From positions 35,729-99,728 of the forward strand of contig JBOFGK010000003.1 of the NCBI GenBank assembly GCA_051649085.1: 64,000 nt of DNA. The letters are read 5' to 3'. Made by a program: the position numbers and the translations under genes. The notes beneath the pieces were generated by a model. The model did no database searches. It was not told the DNA's origin and saw only the letters and a program-made list of their open reading frames with translations. Of this stretch, positions 14,811 through 23,542 are shown piece after piece. The stretch comes from JBOFGK01 sp051649085 (GTDB taxonomy: Bacteria; Bacillota_I; Bacilli_A; UBA3375). Each line of letters begins with the position of its first letter. Within the stretch, counting starts at the first letter, position 1.

Positions 14811-15665
14811 TCAATTGCTTTTTTTATATTTACTTACAATTGAAAAAACTAAATAAAATCCAATGTTAATTAACACAACAATTGCTGAAGCTGAAATGTT
14901 GACAAGATAACCAATTGTAATTCCAAGAAGTAAACTGACTTCAGTGATTAATATTGAAATCTTTAACGCTTGCTTTAAACTTTTAGCAATCATATAACTA
15001 CTTACAACTGGTAAAATTAATAAACTCGACACTAGTAAAACCCCAACCATTTTAATCATCACCGTAATTACAATTGTTGTTAAAATGATGAAAATATATT
15101 TTAATCGAGTATATTTAATTCCACTAACTTTAGCAGTCGTTTCATCAAACGTTACTAATAATAGTTTTGCAAAAATTTTAGATAAAATTATTAAAGCGAT
15201 GGCCACAACAACTGTAATATATACAACATCTGTTGTCGTTAATGCATTGATATTTCCAAATAATAAATTTGTAATTAAATTATTAGAAAATCCACTAGAA
15301 AGATTTAGAAAAATCATCATCAAAGCAATATTTAAAGAATAAATAATCATTAATGCAATATCTTTATTTTGACGATAATTAGTACTAATATACTCCGTTA
15401 GAACTGCACCACCAATTGCCCAAGCCGTTGCAAGTACAAGTTCATTTTGAAAAAATGACACCGTAATTAATGGACTAAGTAAATACGCAAAGGTCATTCC
15501 CGCCATATTAATATGGCCTAAGGCGTCAGCCATAAATGTCATTTTTCGTTGTATAACTAAAACACCAATAAGTGGTAAAATAAAACTTATTACAAACGCT
15601 GCAAAATATGCATTAAGCATAAATTGATAATTAGCAATACTTGCAATTTGTTCGATCAAAGACAT
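14811..15665 (-). CDS. znuB: Zinc/manganese ABC transporter permease
   Basis: This 284-residue integral membrane protein belongs to the ZnuB/MntB ABC-3 permease family. About eight hydrophobic helices are visible, as is the early cytoplasmic loop QRKMTFMADALGHINMAG, which contacts the ATPase. The metal (zinc, manganese or iron) cannot be read from sequence. AAGGAG precedes the ATG at 15665, so the start lies 35 bases inside the end of znuC, an unusually long overlap. No solute-binding lipoprotein (ZnuA) gene is next to it. Confidence 0.88.
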   Translation of the reverse strand: MSLIEQIASIANYQFMLNAYFAAFVISFILPLIGVLVIQRKMTFMADALGHINMAGMTFAYLLSPLITVSFFQNELVLATAWAIGGAVLTEYISTNYRQNKDIALMIIYSLNIALMMIFLNLSSGFSNNLITNLLFGNINALTTTDVVYITVVVAIALIILSKIFAKLLLVTFDETTAKVSGIKYTRLKYIFIILTTIVITVMIKMVGVLLVSSLLILPVVSSYMIAKSLKQALKISILITEVSLLLGITIGYLVNISASAIVVLINIGFYLVFSIVSKYKKSN

Positions 15666-16272
15666 TTAACTCCTTCTTTTCTAAATCATAAATTTTTTGA
15701 ACGTGTTCATAAATTTCATCTAGATGATGGGAAACTATAATAATTGTTATCCCTTGTTTATTTAAATTTATAAGTAAATCATGAAATTTCTGACGTTTTG
15801 CTTGATCTAATCCAGTTATCGGTTCATCAAGTATCAAATAGTCAATGTTTGTAATAAGCGCTTTAGCGATCATTACTCGTTGATTTTGCCCACCACTTAG
15901 ACTTATAATTTTTTGATTAATTATTTCTGATAGATCCAATTGTTCGATTACTCGTTCTAATAATTTACGATCTGTTGTAATCAGTGCCAAATATTCTTTA
16001 ACTGTAATTGGGATATCGAAAATATTAGCTTTTTCTTGACAAACATAACCAATCTTTAAATTTTGATATTTATTAATATCTTCACCTTCAATTGTTATCA
16101 TTGAATTTTTAACTTTATTAACCCCAAGTAGGCATTTGATTAAAGTACTTTTACCCGTTCCGTTTTGACCAACAATTGCAAGATAATCACCTTTTTCAAT
16201 TGTTAGCGAAATATCTTTTAAAACCGGTTCTTCATTCCCATAACTAAACGTTAAATTTTTTATTTCAATCAT
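15631..16272 (-). CDS. znuC: Zinc/manganese ABC transporter ATP-binding protein
   Basis: This 213-residue ABC ATPase has Walker A GQNGTGKST, signature LSGGQNQR, Walker B LILDEP and the switch histidine in IVSHH. It powers the neighbouring permease. The ATG at 16272 has AAGGA ahead and overlaps the pepF stop by eight bases; an earlier in-frame start at 16290 lies inside pepF. The protein ends in NCKYC instead of the histidine-rich tail often seen in ZnuC. Confidence 0.88.
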   Translation of the reverse strand: MIEIKNLTFSYGNEEPVLKDISLTIEKGDYLAIVGQNGTGKSTLIKCLLGVNKVKNSMITIEGEDINKYQNLKIGYVCQEKANIFDIPITVKEYLALITTDRKLLERVIEQLDLSEIINQKIISLSGGQNQRVMIAKALITNIDYLILDEPITGLDQAKRQKFHDLLINLNKQGITIIIVSHHLDEIYEHVQKIYDLEKKELNVFDRTNCKYC

Positions 16273-18043
16273 GTTCGATTCCTTGAGCAAATTGTTCTAA
16301 AATATTTCTAAATTCCTTCATTGCATTTTCAAGTGGAGCCTTTTGTCTCAAATCAATTCCAACAATTTCAACTGTGGAAAGTGGTGAAATACGTCCACCT
16401 GCTTTAAGCATTTCTAAATATTTTTTAATCATTGTCTCGTCTTCTAAAATTTTTTCTGCAATATCAACTGCTACACAAAAACTCGTTGCATATTGATAAA
16501 CATAATAATTATAATACATATGTGGAATTCTCGACCATTCATATTTAATTTGTTCGTCAATTTCAACTGCATCTCCAAAATAACGTTTATTTAAATTCAA
16601 ATATAAGTCATTTAAATCTTCTGCACTCAACATCTTGTTTTGTTCAATACTAAAATGCGTTTGATATTCAAACTCTGCAAACATTGTTTGACGTAGAACG
16701 GTTGTTCTAAATTGTTCTAAGTAATAATTTAAGACAAAATTAATTTGAGCAGGTTCTTTCAAAGTTTTAAGCAAGTATTTTGTCAATAAAATTTCATTAA
16801 CAGTTGAAGCGATTTCAGCCACAAAAATCCGATAGTCCGAAGCATGATATTCATTAGCTTTTCGCGCATAATAACTATGGACTGAATGACCTAATTCATG
16901 AATTAACGTAAATAAATCATTAATTGTATTTGTATAATTCATCAAAATATACGGTGGAGAATCAAAACATCCACCCGAGTATGCACCACTTCGTTTATCC
17001 TCGGTTTCATATACATCAATCCAGCGCTCTTGAAAGGCTTTTTTCACAACCATTAAATATTCTTCACCTAATGGTTTTAAAGCTTCTAAAATAATTGTTT
17101 GCGACTCTTCGTAGCTAAACTCAAACGACTCATCATCAACCAACGGTACATATACATCGTATATGTGCAATTGTTCAAGCTTAAGTTTTGCTTTTCTTAA
17201 TTTTAAATAATCATGATTGATTTCTAAATTATCATTAATTACTTCAAGTAAATTATCATAAATTTTCTCTTCAACATCATTTTGACTTAACGCTGCTTGA
17301 CGAGTACTTTCATAACCACGTGAACGGATTGTAAATAGATCGCGATTAATTTCACTTAAATAGATTTGAGCTAATGTTTGATTAAATTGCTCATAAGGTT
17401 TTACCAATTTAAGAAAAGCATCCTTTCGAACAGCTTGATCTGGATTATACAAGAAACTTGAGTAAGAACCAGCTGTAAGTGCTTTTGTTGTTCCATCAGT
17501 TAATACTACATCTTCAAATTTAAAATCAATATCAACTAATGTCGAAAATATATTGCTTGGTGCCTGACGTAATTTTGAAGCATTCATCATAATTTTTTCT
17601 TCTTTTTCGCTTAAAATATACTGTTTTTCTTTGATTAAGCCTTCAATTAAATATTGATATTTAGCAAATAACGGGCTTTTATGTGCACTCTCTAAAAATT
17701 CTGTCTTCTCCGTAACCATTGGCCAATAAAAACTAAGTTCTAAGTTATTATCAGTAATTTTAGTTGCCAGCATATTTTTAAATTTTTGATTTTTTGAATC
17801 ACTCAATTTAACATCTAATTTTAAGCGACTATATGTTAATATTTTGTCTTCTAAGCGCTCAATTTGAAAGTATGCTTCTAAACTTTGATAGAAATTCTCA
17901 AGTGTTAATGGAAGGTTTCGATACTTGACAAATTCAGCTGTTAGTTCTACAATTTTTTGCAAATCTTCATTTACTTGTTGTTCATTTTCATACATAATTT
18001 TCAAATCCCATGTATCTTTGATTGCTACATCTGCTCTTTTCAT
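16265..18043 (-). CDS. pepF: Oligoendopeptidase F (M3 family)
   Basis: This 592-residue cytoplasmic zinc peptidase degrades short peptides. The metal site HELGH is at about residues 383-387 (LIHELGHSVHSYYA). Before it comes the substrate-binding YSGGCFDSPPYILMNY, as in PepF. Length is typical. GGAGG precedes the ATG. In the same genome region an Opp peptide importer is encoded, a likely supplier of substrate. It sits between a DUF218 gene (10-bp gap) and znuC (8-bp overlap) in the long minus-strand operon. Confidence 0.96.
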   Translation of the reverse strand: MKRADVAIKDTWDLKIMYENEQQVNEDLQKIVELTAEFVKYRNLPLTLENFYQSLEAYFQIERLEDKILTYSRLKLDVKLSDSKNQKFKNMLATKITDNNLELSFYWPMVTEKTEFLESAHKSPLFAKYQYLIEGLIKEKQYILSEKEEKIMMNASKLRQAPSNIFSTLVDIDFKFEDVVLTDGTTKALTAGSYSSFLYNPDQAVRKDAFLKLVKPYEQFNQTLAQIYLSEINRDLFTIRSRGYESTRQAALSQNDVEEKIYDNLLEVINDNLEINHDYLKLRKAKLKLEQLHIYDVYVPLVDDESFEFSYEESQTIILEALKPLGEEYLMVVKKAFQERWIDVYETEDKRSGAYSGGCFDSPPYILMNYTNTINDLFTLIHELGHSVHSYYARKANEYHASDYRIFVAEIASTVNEILLTKYLLKTLKEPAQINFVLNYYLEQFRTTVLRQTMFAEFEYQTHFSIEQNKMLSAEDLNDLYLNLNKRYFGDAVEIDEQIKYEWSRIPHMYYNYYVYQYATSFCVAVDIAEKILEDETMIKKYLEMLKAGGRISPLSTVEIVGIDLRQKAPLENAMKEFRNILEQFAQGIEHD

Positions 18044-18053
18044 ATTTCCTCCA

Positions 18054-18641
18054 TTAATTAATTTTACGAACCTTTCTTACGAAAACATCGATTATTATTG
18101 CAAATGGTTCTCTAAAGATTTCTTTAAATGTAAGTTCTGTCTTAGCACCAACACCACTACACTTACGGTTGTTTTTCGAGAAAATATAATAAATTCTTGG
18201 CAAATGATAATTACTTGAAACAACACAAATGTGTTTATTTTCAGGAATAAATTTCAATGATTGCCAAACATTTTCTCGCGTAGAATATGATTGATCTTCA
18301 ATAATTATTCGATCAGATGCTATTCCTTTTGCAATTAAATAATTTTGCATAGCTTCAGCTTCTGAAATTGGTTCATCTGATCCTTTTGCTCCACTCACAA
18401 TTAGTTGTGCTTTTGGCACTTGAACTGCTAATTCGAGTAATTTTTCCAAACGTAATTCAAGTGGATAACTAGGGGTTTTATCCTCATTTACAGCACAACC
18501 GAATATAATAAAGAAATCAACCATCTCAAGTGGTTGATTAAAACGATTGTGGTTTTTGATTTGTAACCATAAAACAAAAAACAAACATACTATATATAAT
18601 GTTAAATGAAAACTAATTACACCACTTATTACATCTTGCAT
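18054..18641 (-). CDS. DUF218/YdcF-ElyC-like membrane protein, paralogue 1
   Basis: This 195-residue protein has one N-terminal membrane helix (about residues 10-27) and a DUF218 domain. The family strands are visible: VDFFIIFGCAV, the RLEKLLELA helix, AQLIVSGAKGSDE, the EAEAM motif, STRENV and VVSSNYHLPR. Relatives (SanA, ElyC, YdcF) affect envelope integrity, but no reaction is established. A second copy is encoded at 47633-48244. AAGGAA precedes the ATG. Confidence 0.8.
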   Translation of the reverse strand: MQDVISGVISFHLTLYIVCLFFVLWLQIKNHNRFNQPLEMVDFFIIFGCAVNEDKTPSYPLELRLEKLLELAVQVPKAQLIVSGAKGSDEPISEAEAMQNYLIAKGIASDRIIIEDQSYSTRENVWQSLKFIPENKHICVVSSNYHLPRIYYIFSKNNRKCSGVGAKTELTFKEIFREPFAIIIDVFVRKVRKIN

Positions 18642-18660
18642 TTATTTCCTTTTTTCATAC

Positions 18661-19110
18661 TTAACAATCTGTGCAACTTTCTTCATAATCACTAATTGTA
18701 TCTACACGGTCCAAGTGACGTCCTGCTTCAAATGCAGTTTCTAAAAAGGCATCTGTAATTGCTAACGCTGATTCTTTTTCAATTACACGTGCACCAAGCG
18801 CTAAAATATTTGCATTGTTATGTTCACGTGCAAGCTTTGCTAATTCAACAGTGTCAACAAGTGCACAACGGACTCCCTTAACTTTATTTGCCGCAATTGA
18901 AATTCCAATTCCTGTTCCACAAACAACAATTCCAAGGTCAGCATTCCCCATTGATACATTTTCTGCAACCTTAATTCCTTCAACTGCATAATTTGCAACA
19001 TCTTTATTCGTTCCTAAATCTTTTACTTCATATCCCTTTTGTGCTAAATGATTTGCTATTTCTTTGCGTAAAGCACAGCCCGCATGATCTGATCCGACCG
19101 CAATTTTCAT
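18661..19110 (-). CDS. rpiB: Ribose-5-phosphate isomerase B
   Basis: This 149-residue enzyme interconverts ribose-5-phosphate and ribulose-5-phosphate. It shows SDHAGCALRKEI at the N-terminus, the catalytic cysteine in VVCGTGIGIS and NKVKGVRCA. The C-terminus ends in ESCTDC. LacAB isomerases share the fold, but the single gene in this context favours RpiB. The ribosome site is AGGAGG. It follows tsaC by nine bases. Confidence 0.93.
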   Translation of the reverse strand: MKIAVGSDHAGCALRKEIANHLAQKGYEVKDLGTNKDVANYAVEGIKVAENVSMGNADLGIVVCGTGIGISIAANKVKGVRCALVDTVELAKLAREHNNANILALGARVIEKESALAITDAFLETAFEAGRHLDRVDTISDYEESCTDC

Positions 19111-19119
19111 TATATCCTC

Positions 19120-19620
19120 CTAGCGAATTCTAAATGTTTTTCTTCTATTATACACCAATATTTTAGATGGCGTGCGTAAATTACTTATTTTTTGATTATG
19201 TTTTAAAAGCGGTACTTCTGGAAAGCGCTTCTCGAATTCAGAAGCACTTAAACAAGCATTAGTACCTGATATATTAGCACTTGTCGTTAGAAGTGGACCC
19301 GTTTTTTTTAGTAAGTTTAATACTTCAATCCGTTTAGGTACACGATAAGAAGTTAATTCTTCGTTCACCTCAAAAATTATTGTAACAGCTCCTGGCCAAC
19401 TTTTATACATTAAGGCCTTCAAACTATCATTAATTCCTTCGAAATATGTTTGTTCACTTACAAAGGTAATTAGCTTCTTTGCAAGCTTACGTTTTTTGAG
19501 CTTGTATACTGCAAGTTTATGTTGTTCAAGCACAGCAAAGCCATAAACTGTATCTGTTGGAATTCCTACAACATAACCGGCTTTAAGTAAGGCAACTGCT
19601 TCTTTTTCTGATACAATCAT
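19120..19620 (-). CDS. tsaC: Threonylcarbamoyl-AMP synthase (YrdC domain)
   Basis: This 166-residue protein makes threonylcarbamoyl-AMP from threonine, bicarbonate and ATP, the first step of the t6A37 tRNA modification. The YrdC core is visible: VGIPTDTVYGFAV, WPGAVTIIF, and TTSANISG. It is the short YrdC-only (TsaC) form without the Sua5 C-terminal domain. The ATG at 19620 makes an ATGA overlap with the prmC stop and has GGGAG five bases ahead. MtaB, encoded at 62 kb, acts on the same modified base. Confidence 0.92.
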   Translation of the reverse strand: MIVSEKEAVALLKAGYVVGIPTDTVYGFAVLEQHKLAVYKLKKRKLAKKLITFVSEQTYFEGINDSLKALMYKSWPGAVTIIFEVNEELTSYRVPKRIEVLNLLKKTGPLLTTSANISGTNACLSASEFEKRFPEVPLLKHNQKISNLRTPSKILVYNRRKTFRIR

Positions 19621-20480
19621 CGGTACTCCCAAATAATTGAACGGTCACGTCCATTGATATCAATTCCGATTTCACCATCTAGATTTAGATGTTGTTTCAT
19701 CATTTGTAAAATTGCTTGTGCTTGATTTGCACCAATTTCAAAACAAATCAATCCGTTATACTTAATAACATGCTTAAGATCAGAAATTATTTTTTCATAA
19801 CAACTTAACCCTTGATTAGTTGCAAATAAGGCTAAGTGTGGTTCAAAATCTAACACTGATGCTTCGACATATTCATCCAAACTTACATAAGGTGGATTAG
19901 CAACAACAATATCAAACTGACAGCTTTCAGCAATTGCTGGAGCTAATAAATCGCCTGACAAAACTTTGATTGGTATTTGATATTTAGCAAAATTTAGTTT
20001 AGCTACTTCCAAAGCAGCAACCGACAAATCACTAATCGTCAACTCAATTTGATAATCAGCTTGCAGTTTTTTAACTAACCACAAACCAATTACCCCACTT
20101 CCAGTGCATAAATCCAATAGTTTCAAGTTACTTTTTTTCGGAAAATGAGTTCGGATTTTCGCTTCTAAATTCAAAACAACTTCTAGTGTTTCCTGTCTTG
20201 GAATTAAAACATCAGGTGAAACATTAATTACTAAATCATCAAATAGCTCAATTCCAATTAAGTATGCAAGGGGTTGATTCGCTGATAAATATTGATTAAC
20301 TAATTGTTTTATTTCTTCAAGTTTATCATCAACAAGCACTTGTCCATCAATTGTACCACTTAATACTTGAGCCAAAGTCAGCTGATGATATTTATAGGTA
20401 ATTAAATTAATTTCTCCTACACTACGATTTGCTGTTTGAAAATCCCTAACTATTTCCTGGTAAAAAGCTGAAAGGATCAT
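19617..20480 (-). CDS. prmC: Release factor glutamine methyltransferase
   Basis: This 287-residue SAM-dependent enzyme methylates the glutamine of the GGQ motif in release factors. The SAM-binding LDLCTGSGVIG (122-132) and catalytic NPPY (195-198) are present, preceded by the PrmC-specific helical N-terminus ending in LIPRQET. It overlaps prfA by four bases (ATGA), placing the enzyme with its substrate. Confidence 0.96.
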   Translation of the reverse strand: MILSAFYQEIVRDFQTANRSVGEINLITYKYHQLTLAQVLSGTIDGQVLVDDKLEEIKQLVNQYLSANQPLAYLIGIELFDDLVINVSPDVLIPRQETLEVVLNLEAKIRTHFPKKSNLKLLDLCTGSGVIGLWLVKKLQADYQIELTISDLSVAALEVAKLNFAKYQIPIKVLSGDLLAPAIAESCQFDIVVANPPYVSLDEYVEASVLDFEPHLALFATNQGLSCYEKIISDLKHVIKYNGLICFEIGANQAQAILQMMKQHLNLDGEIGIDINGRDRSIIWEYR

Positions 20481-21550
20481 TGACTCTCAACTTGTGCAAG
20501 CTTTGCTAACTGATCTTCTAAAATTAATGCATCAATAATTTCATCTAATTTACCTTCAATTATGTAATCCAATTTATTAAGTGTTAGACCAATTCGATGA
20601 TCAGTTACACGATTTTGAGGATAATTATATGTTCTAATTTTTTCAGAACGACTTCCACGTCCAAGTTTATTTTTACGTAATTCATCATTTTCACTAAGTT
20701 GTTCTTCAATTTTCAAGTCATATAACTTGGCACGTAAAACTTTGGTCGCTTGTTCACGGTTTTGAATTTGACTTCGTTCATTTTGACATGTTACAACTAG
20801 ACCTGTTGGTAAATGGGTAATTCGAACAGCTGAATCGGTTGTATTAACACTTTGTCCACCAGCACCACCTGAACGGAAAACATCAATTTTCAAATCACTT
20901 TGGTTAAGTTCTACATCAACTTCATCGATTTCCGCCATAACGACAACTGTTGCTGTTGAAGTATGTACACGTCCTTGTGATTCTGTCACAGGTACTCGTT
21001 GTACACGATGAGCTCCTGATTCAAATTTCATTTTCGAGAATACATTATCACCTTTTATAAGTACTGATACTAATGAAAAACCACCATTTACGGTTTCATT
21101 TGCTTCAAGAAATTCAATTTTCCAACCTTGTGTTTCTGCATATTTTGTATACATTCGGTATAAGTCAGCTGCAAAAATATTAGCTTCATCTCCCCCGGCT
21201 GCTCCACGAATTTCTAAAATCGCATTTTTCCCATCATTAGGATCTTTTGGTAATAATAAAATTTTAAGTTCAGCTTCTAATTCAACTACTTTTTGAGCAT
21301 TTGCTTCACTTGTTTCTTTAAGCATTTCTTTCATTTCAGCATCATCTTCAATTTCTAATAATTCTAATGCTTCAACTCGCTCCGTTTCTACCTCTAAGTA
21401 CTCTTCATATTTACGAATAATTGGTTCCAATTGCTTTAATTCTTTTGAATTATTTGTAAATAACTTCATATCTTTTATTGTTTCAGGGTCACTTAATGAG
21501 GCTTGCAACATTTCATACTTCTTAAGCAATTCTTCTAATTTCTCAAACAT
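20477..21550 (-). CDS. prfA: Peptide chain release factor 1
   Basis: This 357-residue factor ends translation at UAA and UAG. The catalytic GGQ is at 231-233 (SGGAGGQSVN). The recognition tripeptide is P-V-T (187-189) rather than the usual P-A-T; a PxT motif still marks RF1, not RF2. UGA use in this genome means an RF2 must exist elsewhere. AAAGGA precedes the ATG. A hairpin separates it from rpmE upstream. Confidence 0.96.
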   Translation of the reverse strand: MFEKLEELLKKYEMLQASLSDPETIKDMKLFTNNSKELKQLEPIIRKYEEYLEVETERVEALELLEIEDDAEMKEMLKETSEANAQKVVELEAELKILLLPKDPNDGKNAILEIRGAAGGDEANIFAADLYRMYTKYAETQGWKIEFLEANETVNGGFSLVSVLIKGDNVFSKMKFESGAHRVQRVPVTESQGRVHTSTATVVVMAEIDEVDVELNQSDLKIDVFRSGGAGGQSVNTTDSAVRITHLPTGLVVTCQNERSQIQNREQATKVLRAKLYDLKIEEQLSENDELRKNKLGRGSRSEKIRTYNYPQNRVTDHRIGLTLNKLDYIIEGKLDEIIDALILEDQLAKLAQVESQ

Positions 21551-21568
21551 GTTGTCCTTTCATAAAGA

Positions 21569-21590
21569 AAAATAGGCATAAGCCTATTTT
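21569..21590 (-). terminator. Hairpin terminator between rpmE and prfA
   Basis: AAAATAGGC (21569-21577) pairs with GCCTATTTT (21582-21590) over a four-base loop, and on the minus strand the stem ends in a T-run. It starts next to the rpmE stop codon and probably reduces transcription into prfA. Confidence 0.8.
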
Positions 21591-21591
21591 A

Positions 21592-21798
21592 TTAGTTTGT
21601 TTCCAATCCGAATTTCTTATTGAATTTATCAACACGACCTGCAGCTGATACATTTTTACTTTTTCCAGTGTATGCAGGGTGACATTGATTACAAGATTCA
21701 ACGTTCATTTTATCTTTTGTAGATTGAACTTCGAATTCATTACCACAACTACAAACAATTTTTGTAGTTTGATATTGTAAATGGATATCTTTCTTCAT
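21592..21798 (-). CDS. rpmE: 50S ribosomal protein L31 (zinc-binding type)
   Basis: This 68-residue ribosomal protein has all four zinc ligands: CSC near residue 17-19 and CNQC near 36-39, followed by HPAYTGK. It is therefore the C+ form that needs zinc and can serve as a zinc store. It is encoded between rpsI and prfA, and a zinc-family ABC transporter lies in the same long gene run. Confidence 0.95.
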   Translation of the reverse strand: MKKDIHLQYQTTKIVCSCGNEFEVQSTKDKMNVESCNQCHPAYTGKSKNVSAAGRVDKFNKKFGLETN

Positions 21799-21806
21799 TG
21801 TAACTC

Positions 21807-22199
21807 CTATCGTTTTGAGAACTGTGGTGCTCTACGTGCAGCTTTCAGTCCATATTTCTTACGTTCTTTAACACGTGCATCACGAGTAATTAATCCAGCA
21901 GCTTTTAAAGTGCTTCTTAAAGATTCATCAGATTGTAATAAGGCACGAGTAATTCCTAAACGAATTGCTCCAGCTTGACCTGAGAATCCACCTCCACTTG
22001 TATTTACAATTACATCAAATTTATCTTCAAGATTAGTTAATGTAAGAGGTTGTTTTAAATCAATAAGTAACATATCACTTGGCATATAGTTTTCTACTGC
22101 TACGTTATTAACTGTAATTTTTCCTGTTCCAGACATCAGTCTAACACGAGCTACAGATGATTTTCTGCGCCCTGTTCCATAATAAAATTTATTCGCCAT
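21807..22199 (-). CDS. rpsI: 30S ribosomal protein S9
   Basis: This 130-residue protein has the S9 landmarks YYGTGRRKSSVARVRL near the start, GGGFSGQAGAIRLGI in the middle and the basic tail ending PQFSKR that reaches the P-site tRNA. The start is the ATG at 22199 with TAGGAG five bases ahead; an in-frame ATG at 22220 lies inside rplM. It forms the usual rplM-rpsI pair. Confidence 0.97.
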   Translation of the reverse strand: MANKFYYGTGRRKSSVARVRLMSGTGKITVNNVAVENYMPSDMLLIDLKQPLTLTNLEDKFDVIVNTSGGGFSGQAGAIRLGITRALLQSDESLRSTLKAAGLITRDARVKERKKYGLKAARRAPQFSKR

Positions 22200-22206
22200 C
22201 TTACTC

Positions 22207-22644
22207 CTATCTTGTTTCATACACTACTGGCTTTTGTGCCGCGTGTGCATGTTCACTTCCAACGTATACGTATAATTTACGGTACATATCTCTACCTAAA
22301 CGGTTTTTAGGTAACATTCCTTTAATTGCTCTTTCTAAAACTCTTTCTGGGTGAGTTTCAAGCATTTTTTCAGCAGTTACTGCTTTTAATCCACCAACGT
22401 AACCTGAGTAGTTGTAGTATACTTTTTGTTTCATTTTGTTTCCAGTAAACTTGATTTTCTCAGCGTTGATAATAATAACATTGTCTCCACAGTCAACGTG
22501 TGGTGTAAATGTTGGTTTGTGCTTTCCTCTTAATAAAGTTGCAACTTCAGCGGCTAAACGACCAACTGTTTTATCAGTTGCATCGATCAGTAACCATTGA
22601 CGTTCAACAGTTTGGCTGTTTGCCATGTATGTGTTCTTCATCAT
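22207..22644 (-). CDS. rplM: 50S ribosomal protein L13
   Basis: This 145-residue protein is a full-length L13, with WLLIDATDKTVGRLA, the GKHKPTFTPHVDCGD segment and the late GMLPKNRLGRDM. It starts the rplM-rpsI operon. Two adjacent ATG codons (22644, 22641) follow AAGGATG; the first is used here. A consensus promoter and a 10-bp inverted repeat precede it and may form an autoregulatory leader. Confidence 0.97.
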   Translation of the reverse strand: MMKNTYMANSQTVERQWLLIDATDKTVGRLAAEVATLLRGKHKPTFTPHVDCGDNVIIINAEKIKFTGNKMKQKVYYNYSGYVGGLKAVTAEKMLETHPERVLERAIKGMLPKNRLGRDMYRKLYVYVGSEHAHAAQKPVVYETR

Positions 22645-22663
22645 CTTGCATCATCCTTTCTTC

Positions 22664-22694
22664 ATTTAAATAGTATGTACTTGGCTATTTAAAT
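22664..22694 (-). promoter_or_regulatory. Leader hairpin of rplM-rpsI (L13-leader-like)
   Basis: ATTTAAATAG and CTATTTAAAT form a perfect 10-bp stem with an 11-base loop in the short 5' leader, directly before the ribosome site of rplM. Position fits an L13 autoregulatory leader as known in Bacillota, but no match to the published structure was tested. Confidence 0.5.
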
Positions 22695-22710
22695 CGAAAT
22701 GCCAATATCA

Positions 22711-22739
22711 ATTATACTACACTTTTTTACTAATGTCAA
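22711..22739 (-). promoter_or_regulatory. Consensus promoter of rplM-rpsI
   Basis: On the minus strand TTGACA (22739-22734) and TATAAT (22716-22711) are 17 bases apart. This is the only perfect -35/-10 pair noticed in the window, fitting high expression of ribosomal proteins. Confidence 0.93.
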
Positions 22740-22804
22740 GCTTTTTCCAAAAATTAATACACCATAAACTTTGTACGGCAAAAAAATTCGTTTTAAAAGA
22801 AAAA

Positions 22805-22877
22805 AATTTCATAACACGTAAACAAAAGTTTAGCATTCTAGTCTAATAACTTAAGTTTAAATATTTATGAAATTTTA
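22805..22877 (-). terminator. Possible long-stem terminator after the ABC/7TM pair
   Basis: AAATTTCATAA and TTATGAAATTT form an 11-bp stem around a 47-base loop. On the minus strand the stem is followed by a T-run (TTTTTTTCTTTT). The loop is large, so the call is tentative. Confidence 0.45.
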
Positions 22878-22906
22878 GATTTTTAACTTTAAGAACTTAT
22901 TTATTG

Positions 22907-23542
22907 TTAAACTGTTTTTAATTTGATTGTCCCACCTTCAATTATATAAATTTCATCGGCATAGTTTTCCACAATCTGATTATGAGAAACAACAATAACC
23001 AATTTTTCTTTGGCAATCTCTTTTAAATGCTCTAAAATAATCGCTTCATTTTCTTCATCTAGATTAGCCGTTGGTTCATCACAAATAATTAATGATGATG
23101 GCTTTGTCAGTGCCCTTACAATTCCAACCCTTTGTTGTTCTCCACCTGATAATTGATGAACAATTTTCTTTTCATAGCCAGTAAGACCGACACTACTTAG
23201 CATTGTTTCTAATTCAGCTTTGCTTCTCTTGCTATATTTGTTAGCAATTTCAATATTTTCGATTACAGTCAGGTGTTCTTCTAAAAAGGCATCTTGAAAG
23301 ACAAAGGCGATTTCATTTCTTCTAATTTTTTGACTATATTTTCTTGTATTTAATTCATTAACTAATATTGCTCCTTCAAATTTCTTATCATAACTCGATA
23401 GTAACTTAATTAGCGTTGTTTTCCCACAACCACTTTTTCCTTTTACAAGAACAAACTTAGGACCTACTATTTCCAAATTTATATCATCCAAAATTGTTTT
23501 GTCAAAATATTTTTTAGATACATTCTCCATTTTAATTTTCAT
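22907..23542 (-). CDS. ABC transporter ATP-binding protein (bacteriocin-export type)
   Basis: This 211-residue ABC ATPase has Walker A GKSGCGKT, signature LSGGEQQR, Walker B LIICDEP and the switch histidine in VVSHN. Its size and partner resemble the putative lactococcin-972-group export ATPases. GGAG lies six bases before the ATG at 23542, and the gene overlaps the membrane partner by 11 bases. It could export or protect against a peptide. No precursor peptide gene is recognised nearby. A LolD/MacB-like role is the alternative. Confidence 0.75.
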   Translation of the reverse strand: MKIKMENVSKKYFDKTILDDINLEIVGPKFVLVKGKSGCGKTTLIKLLSSYDKKFEGAILVNELNTRKYSQKIRRNEIAFVFQDAFLEEHLTVIENIEIANKYSKRSKAELETMLSSVGLTGYEKKIVHQLSGGEQQRVGIVRALTKPSSLIICDEPTANLDEENEAIILEHLKEIAKEKLVIVVSHNQIVENYADEIYIIEGGTIKLKTV

